From the NCBI GenBank assembly GCA_013816485.1, contig JACDEI010000004.1, positions 62,001 to 126,000 on the forward strand: a DNA stretch of 64,000 nucleotides. The letters run 5' to 3'. Below, in pieces: positions 61,177 through 64,000 of the stretch. The translations under genes were made by a program, and so were the position numbers. Source of the stretch: Planctomycetota bacterium (GTDB taxonomy: Bacteria > Planctomycetota > UBA11346). The first letter of the stretch is position 1, and every line of letters starts with the position of its first letter. The notes under the pieces were generated by a model. That model was not told where the DNA came from and ran no database searches. It saw nothing but the letters and a program-made list of their open reading frames with translations.

Positions 61177-62637
61177 TCACATCGGCAAGGGATCCTGTTT
61201 GTTGCCGGCAAGCCATTGCTTGAGGCGTGGCAACAATACCTCCTCGGTGAGGATCTTGAGGCACGCAGTGACCGGGATCGCCAAGATCATGCCGTAGAGC
61301 CCGGCGAGCGACCCACCGGCGATGATGGCGAGCAGGATGGTGGCCGGGTGCAGGTTGGTGGCCTTGCCCTGGATTATCGGATTGAGCACGTAGTCCTCGA
61401 CCACCTGTACCACGACGTTCACGATCGCCGGGAACAGCAGCACCTTCCACCACACGATCGCGGCATCCTTGCCCTCGCCGCTAAAGTAGAAACCGGTGCG
61501 ATCCTCCGCACCGGTGAGCGACACCACCAGCAGCGCCCAGGCGATGGGCAGACCGATGGCGCTGAGGTACGGCACCAGACCACAGACACCGATGGCCAAC
61601 CCGAGCAATACCGCATGCGGAACCCCACAGATGGTCCAACCGACGGCATACATCACCCCCATCACCGCGCAGATGGTCAGGCGACCACGCACGAAACCGC
61701 TGATGGCGTGGTCCATTTTTCCGATCAACTCCAAGGTGCGTTCGCGTCCATGCACAGGAATCAAATTGCTACATGACTGCTTGACCCTCGGAAAGGTCGT
61801 ACTGAAGAAGAAGAAGCAGAACACTATGATGAAAGCGAAGATCGCCAGGTTGGCCACATTTCCGATGATTCCGAGCAGAAAGCCCAGCACCTGTGCCGTA
61901 CCGGTGGCGACTTTGTCGATCACACTGCCGCTTGCGGCGGCGACATCCGATCCGTTTGCCACATTCGTCGGCTGGCGCGCCAACTCCTCACGCACCAGCG
62001 CTCGCACCGCCTGCTCGTCCATGACGGTCGCGGTGGAGGGCCGAGTGGCAGGCGCTGAAGTGGCAGGCGCTGAAGTGGCAGGCGCTGAAGTGGCAGGCTT
62101 TGGAGGCGACTGCTGGTCTGCCGGTTCCGCCGCATCGACATCCGGGTCCGTGGCCGAGGCACGATCGTCCTGGGTCGGCGTCCCGGGAATCAGGTCTGCC
62201 AACGTTCCGAATCCTTCTTTCATCCACTCCGGCAAATGGTCCGAAATCACAAACGCGCGCGCGCGCGCGAGGTAAGTGTCGCTGTTCATCATCAGCTGTT
62301 TCGTCTGACGCACCACGGTCGGCACTGTCAAAATGAGCGCCAAGGTCGCCGCACAGCCAAGTATGCCCATGATCGACAACACCGCACCCCGGCGTCCCAG
62401 CCACGGCACCCGGCCAGCGAGCCACGTCACCAACGGTTCGACGAGGTAGGCCAGCCCCAGCGCCACCAGCAGCGGCACCGTCACGATGCTGAGCACGTAA
62501 CCGAGGTAGACCAAGCCAACCGCCGTACCCACCAGCAGCATATCGCGCACCGCCTGGATCTGCCACAGATGCACACGCTGCCAAGGCGGAGCCTTGGGGT
62601 CATCGGCATGTGGCGGCGGCTTGGGATCAGCGCTCAT
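61177..62637 (-). CDS. AI-2E family transporter
   Basis: A 486-residue polytopic membrane protein of the AI-2E/PurR-regulated permease family (TqsA, PerM). Two hydrophobic segments near the start (MLLVGTAVGLVYLGYVLSIV, LLVALGLAYLVEPLV), one near 90-110, a soluble insert at 115-245, then about five more segments with the family's GRLTICAVMGVMYAVGWTIC and IANPIIQGK-like NPIIQGKATNLHPATILLAII. Substrate is uncertain; quorum-signal export was shown for some members only. The insert carries a Thr-Ser-Ala-Pro-Ala repeat encoded by a perfect 15-base repeat. Confidence 0.88.
   Translation of the reverse strand: MSADPKPPPHADDPKAPPWQRVHLWQIQAVRDMLLVGTAVGLVYLGYVLSIVTVPLLVALGLAYLVEPLVTWLAGRVPWLGRRGAVLSIMGILGCAATLALILTVPTVVRQTKQLMMNSDTYLARARAFVISDHLPEWMKEGFGTLADLIPGTPTQDDRASATDPDVDAAEPADQQSPPKPATSAPATSAPATSAPATRPSTATVMDEQAVRALVREELARQPTNVANGSDVAAASGSVIDKVATGTAQVLGFLLGIIGNVANLAIFAFIIVFCFFFFSTTFPRVKQSCSNLIPVHGRERTLELIGKMDHAISGFVRGRLTICAVMGVMYAVGWTICGVPHAVLLGLAIGVCGLVPYLSAIGLPIAWALLVVSLTGAEDRTGFYFSGEGKDAAIVWWKVLLFPAIVNVVVQVVEDYVLNPIIQGKATNLHPATILLAIIAGGSLAGLYGMILAIPVTACLKILTEEVLLPRLKQWLAGNKQDPLPM
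62046..62099. repeat. 15-base coding repeats in the AI-2E gene
   Basis: Three identical 15-base units (TGGCAGGCGCTGAAG on the plus strand) at 62046-62060, 62061-62075 and 62076-62090 plus a partial fourth. Perfect DNA identity and a period of five codons mean length changes keep the frame. Confidence 0.93.
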
Positions 62638-62723
62638 GATGGCTCCTGGCCCGTGGACCGCTTCCGCTTTATCGCGCCTTCAACGCTTGACCATACCAGC
62701 CGGTCACGTTGGCAAAGCCGGGC

Positions 62724-62807
62724 GGGGCTTTCGCCCCAGCCCGACTTCGCCCCAGCGCGGCACTCATGCTGTGCTGTGGTTTCGCAAAGGCCGCGCTGCG
62801 CGGAAAC
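62724..62807. repeat. triloop-hairpin region related to 8823-8860
   Basis: The gap after acnB holds GGGGC-TTTC-GCCCC (62724-62737) and CCGCG-CTG-CGCGG (62791-62803, flanked by GTTT/AAAC). The stretch 62740-62774 aligns with 8823-8857 at about 26 of 35 bases, sharing GACTTCGCC, CGCGGC and CATGCTG in order. Confidence 0.7.
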
Positions 62808-62812
62808 ATCGC

Positions 62813-64000
62813 TCAGGCCTTGATGCTGAAGTCTGGCACCCGCGCGCTGAGCTGGGTGAAGTCGAGGTACTTGTAGATCGACTTCTCGAATGGGCTGACG
62901 CACTTGGCCATCACCGCCAGGTACTCGTCCTTAGTCGGGATCTTGCCCATGATCGAGATGACGCCCGCGAGTTCAGCGCTGCCCAGGTAGACCTGCGCGT
63001 CCTTGCCCATGCGGTTGTCGAAGTTGCGCGTCGAGGTCGAGAACACGTGCGCACCTGGACGCACGCGCGCCTGGTTGCCCATGCACAGCGAACAACCGGG
63101 GATCTCGCGCCGCGCGCCGATCTTGCCGAACAGGCCGTAATGACCTTCCTGATTCAGCACGGTTTCATCCATGCGCGTCGGCGGGCTGATCCAGGTGACG
63201 GTGTTGAGGTACTCGACGCCGGAATTTTTGTAGACGTTCGCCAGGGCGCGGAAGTGGCCGATGTTGGTCATGCACGAGCCAACGAAGACCTCATCCATCT
63301 TGTTGCCGGCGACCTCGCTGAGGGTCTTGATCTTGTCGGGATCGTTCGGCAGCGCGAGCAGCGGCTCATCAATCGCGTTCATGTCGATGACGAAAACCTT
63401 GGCGTAGCGTTTGTCGGCCGCATCCGCGACGGTGCCGACGGTCTTGCCGCGACCGTCGATGATGGGCTTGGCATTGGTCAGTTCGAGACCGGGGTCCGCA
63501 CGCAGCAGGTCCGGTTTCGCCAGCCATGCCTTCATCGCATCGATGCGCTTCTGGATGGTGGTCTTGTGGCCGTAGCCGTCGGCCATCATTGCGGTCAGCA
63601 GGGCGATGTTCGACTTGAGGTAGTCCGCGACCGATCCCTCGCTGAGGTTGACCGCACACGCGGCAGCGCTGCGTTCAGCGCTGGCATCAGAGAGTTCGAA
63701 CGCCTGTTCGGCGGTGAGCGTCTCCAGGCCTTCGATCTCCAGAATGCGGCCGTTGTAGACGTTCTTCTTACCCTTCTTTTCCAGCGTCAGATCGCCGGTC
63801 AACAGCGCGACCCACGGGATCGCATTGACCAGATCGCGCAGCGTGACGCCGGGTTGGAGTTTGCCGGTGAACTTCACCAGCACGGATTCCGGCACGTCGA
63901 GTGGCATGTAGCCGATCGCCGCAGCGAAGGCGACCAGGCCCGAGCCGCCCGGGAAGCTGATGCCGATGGGGAAACGCGTGTGGCTGTCGCCGCCGGTGCC
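62813..64000 (-). CDS. acnB: aconitate hydratase B, C-terminal part (cut by window edge)
   Basis: The last 395 residues of a bifunctional aconitase B / 2-methylisocitrate dehydratase. The visible part begins [20 protein letters not shown] and includes Fe-S cluster ligands in VGSCMTNIG and in [12 protein letters not shown], followed by [13 protein letters not shown] with the substrate-binding Arg and Ser. It isomerises citrate to isocitrate, joining the TCA genes of the window. The start lies beyond position 64000. C-terminal [13 protein letters not shown] is a normal end. Confidence 0.95.
   Translation of the reverse strand, partial: GTGGDSHTRFPIGISFPGGSGLVAFAAAIGYMPLDVPESVLVKFTGKLQPGVTLRDLVNAIPWVALLTGDLTLEKKGKKNVYNGRILEIEGLETLTAEQAFELSDASAERSAAACAVNLSEGSVADYLKSNIALLTAMMADGYGHKTTIQKRIDAMKAWLAKPDLLRADPGLELTNAKPIIDGRGKTVGTVADAADKRYAKVFVIDMNAIDEPLLALPNDPDKIKTLSEVAGNKMDEVFVGSCMTNIGHFRALANVYKNSGVEYLNTVTWISPPTRMDETVLNQEGHYGLFGKIGARREIPGCSLCMGNQARVRPGAHVFSTSTRNFDNRMGKDAQVYLGSAELAGVISIMGKIPTKDEYLAVMAKCVSPFEKSIYKYLDFTQLSARVPDFSIKA

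Overview
GC-rich bacterial DNA, most likely from a member of the PVC superphylum (Planctomycetota or Verrucomicrobiota), probably a planctomycete-like lineage. Evidence is gene content only: two pairs of planctomycete-type cytochrome proteins (PSCyt1/PSD/PSCyt3) with HXXSHH (DUF1552) partners under an ECF sigma/FecR module, three Hanks-type Ser/Thr kinases, an outer-membrane beta-barrel protein (so a diderm envelope), sigma-54, and the bacillithiol enzyme BshC. No rRNA is present, so the placement is inferred. Both ends are cut inside genes (xylB on the left, acnB on the right).

Layout. 0-7 kb: xylose use and housekeeping (xylB partial, ppa, xylA, an AraC-type regulator), then a minus-strand rpoN - hypothetical - nucleoside hydrolase group. 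7-22 kb: Ser/Thr kinase, pyrBI, an NtrC-type sigma-54 activator, an OM protein, bshC, a second kinase, acs, a ferredoxin and a second secreted nucleoside hydrolase. 22-33 kb: a seven-gene plus-strand operon: ECF sigma factor, FecR-like anti-sigma, cytochrome protein A, HXXSHH A, SUMF1-like, cytochrome protein B, HXXSHH B. It is preceded by a 37-base direct repeat that looks like a duplicated promoter. 33-42 kb: mixed short operons (Gfo/Idh oxidoreductase, esterase, TylF methyltransferase, GNAT, coiled-coil protein, FolE2, Maf, Dus, tRNA-Phe, Fur, Mdh). 42-46 kb is accessory DNA: a Phd/VapC toxin-antitoxin pair, a group II intron with reverse transcriptase and a visible domain V, and an overlapping VapB-like / UbiG-like / PIN gene trio. 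46-53 kb: the 2-oxoglutarate dehydrogenase genes sucA-sucB-lpd, interrupted by a GxxExxY gene between inverted repeats. 53-64 kb: dnaX with an apparent -1 frameshift (gamma/tau), a third kinase, mogA, prfC, a rare N-terminal glutamine amidase homologue, an AI-2E family transporter and the 3' part of acnB.

The central-carbon genes fit together: acs, acnB, sucA, sucB, lpd and mdh support an oxidative TCA cycle fed by acetate and sugars, with xylA/xylB bringing in xylose.

The least explained signal is a set of intergenic palindromes built from short (7-9 base) tandem repeats. One arm is a purine-rich array and the other its reverse complement. The unit differs at nearly every locus, but the architecture is the same. 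They lie between pyrB/pyrI, before the ECF operon, after mdh, beside the intron, between sucA/sucB (covering the sucB ribosome binding site), around the GxxExxY gene, between lpd/dnaX and between mogA/prfC. The GxxExxY gene, a predicted PD-(D/E)XK-like protein, is the only protein-coding gene lying inside such an inverted pair and is the best candidate for a partner. A second, distinct repeat family consists of rows of triloop hairpins (8.8 kb and 62.7 kb).
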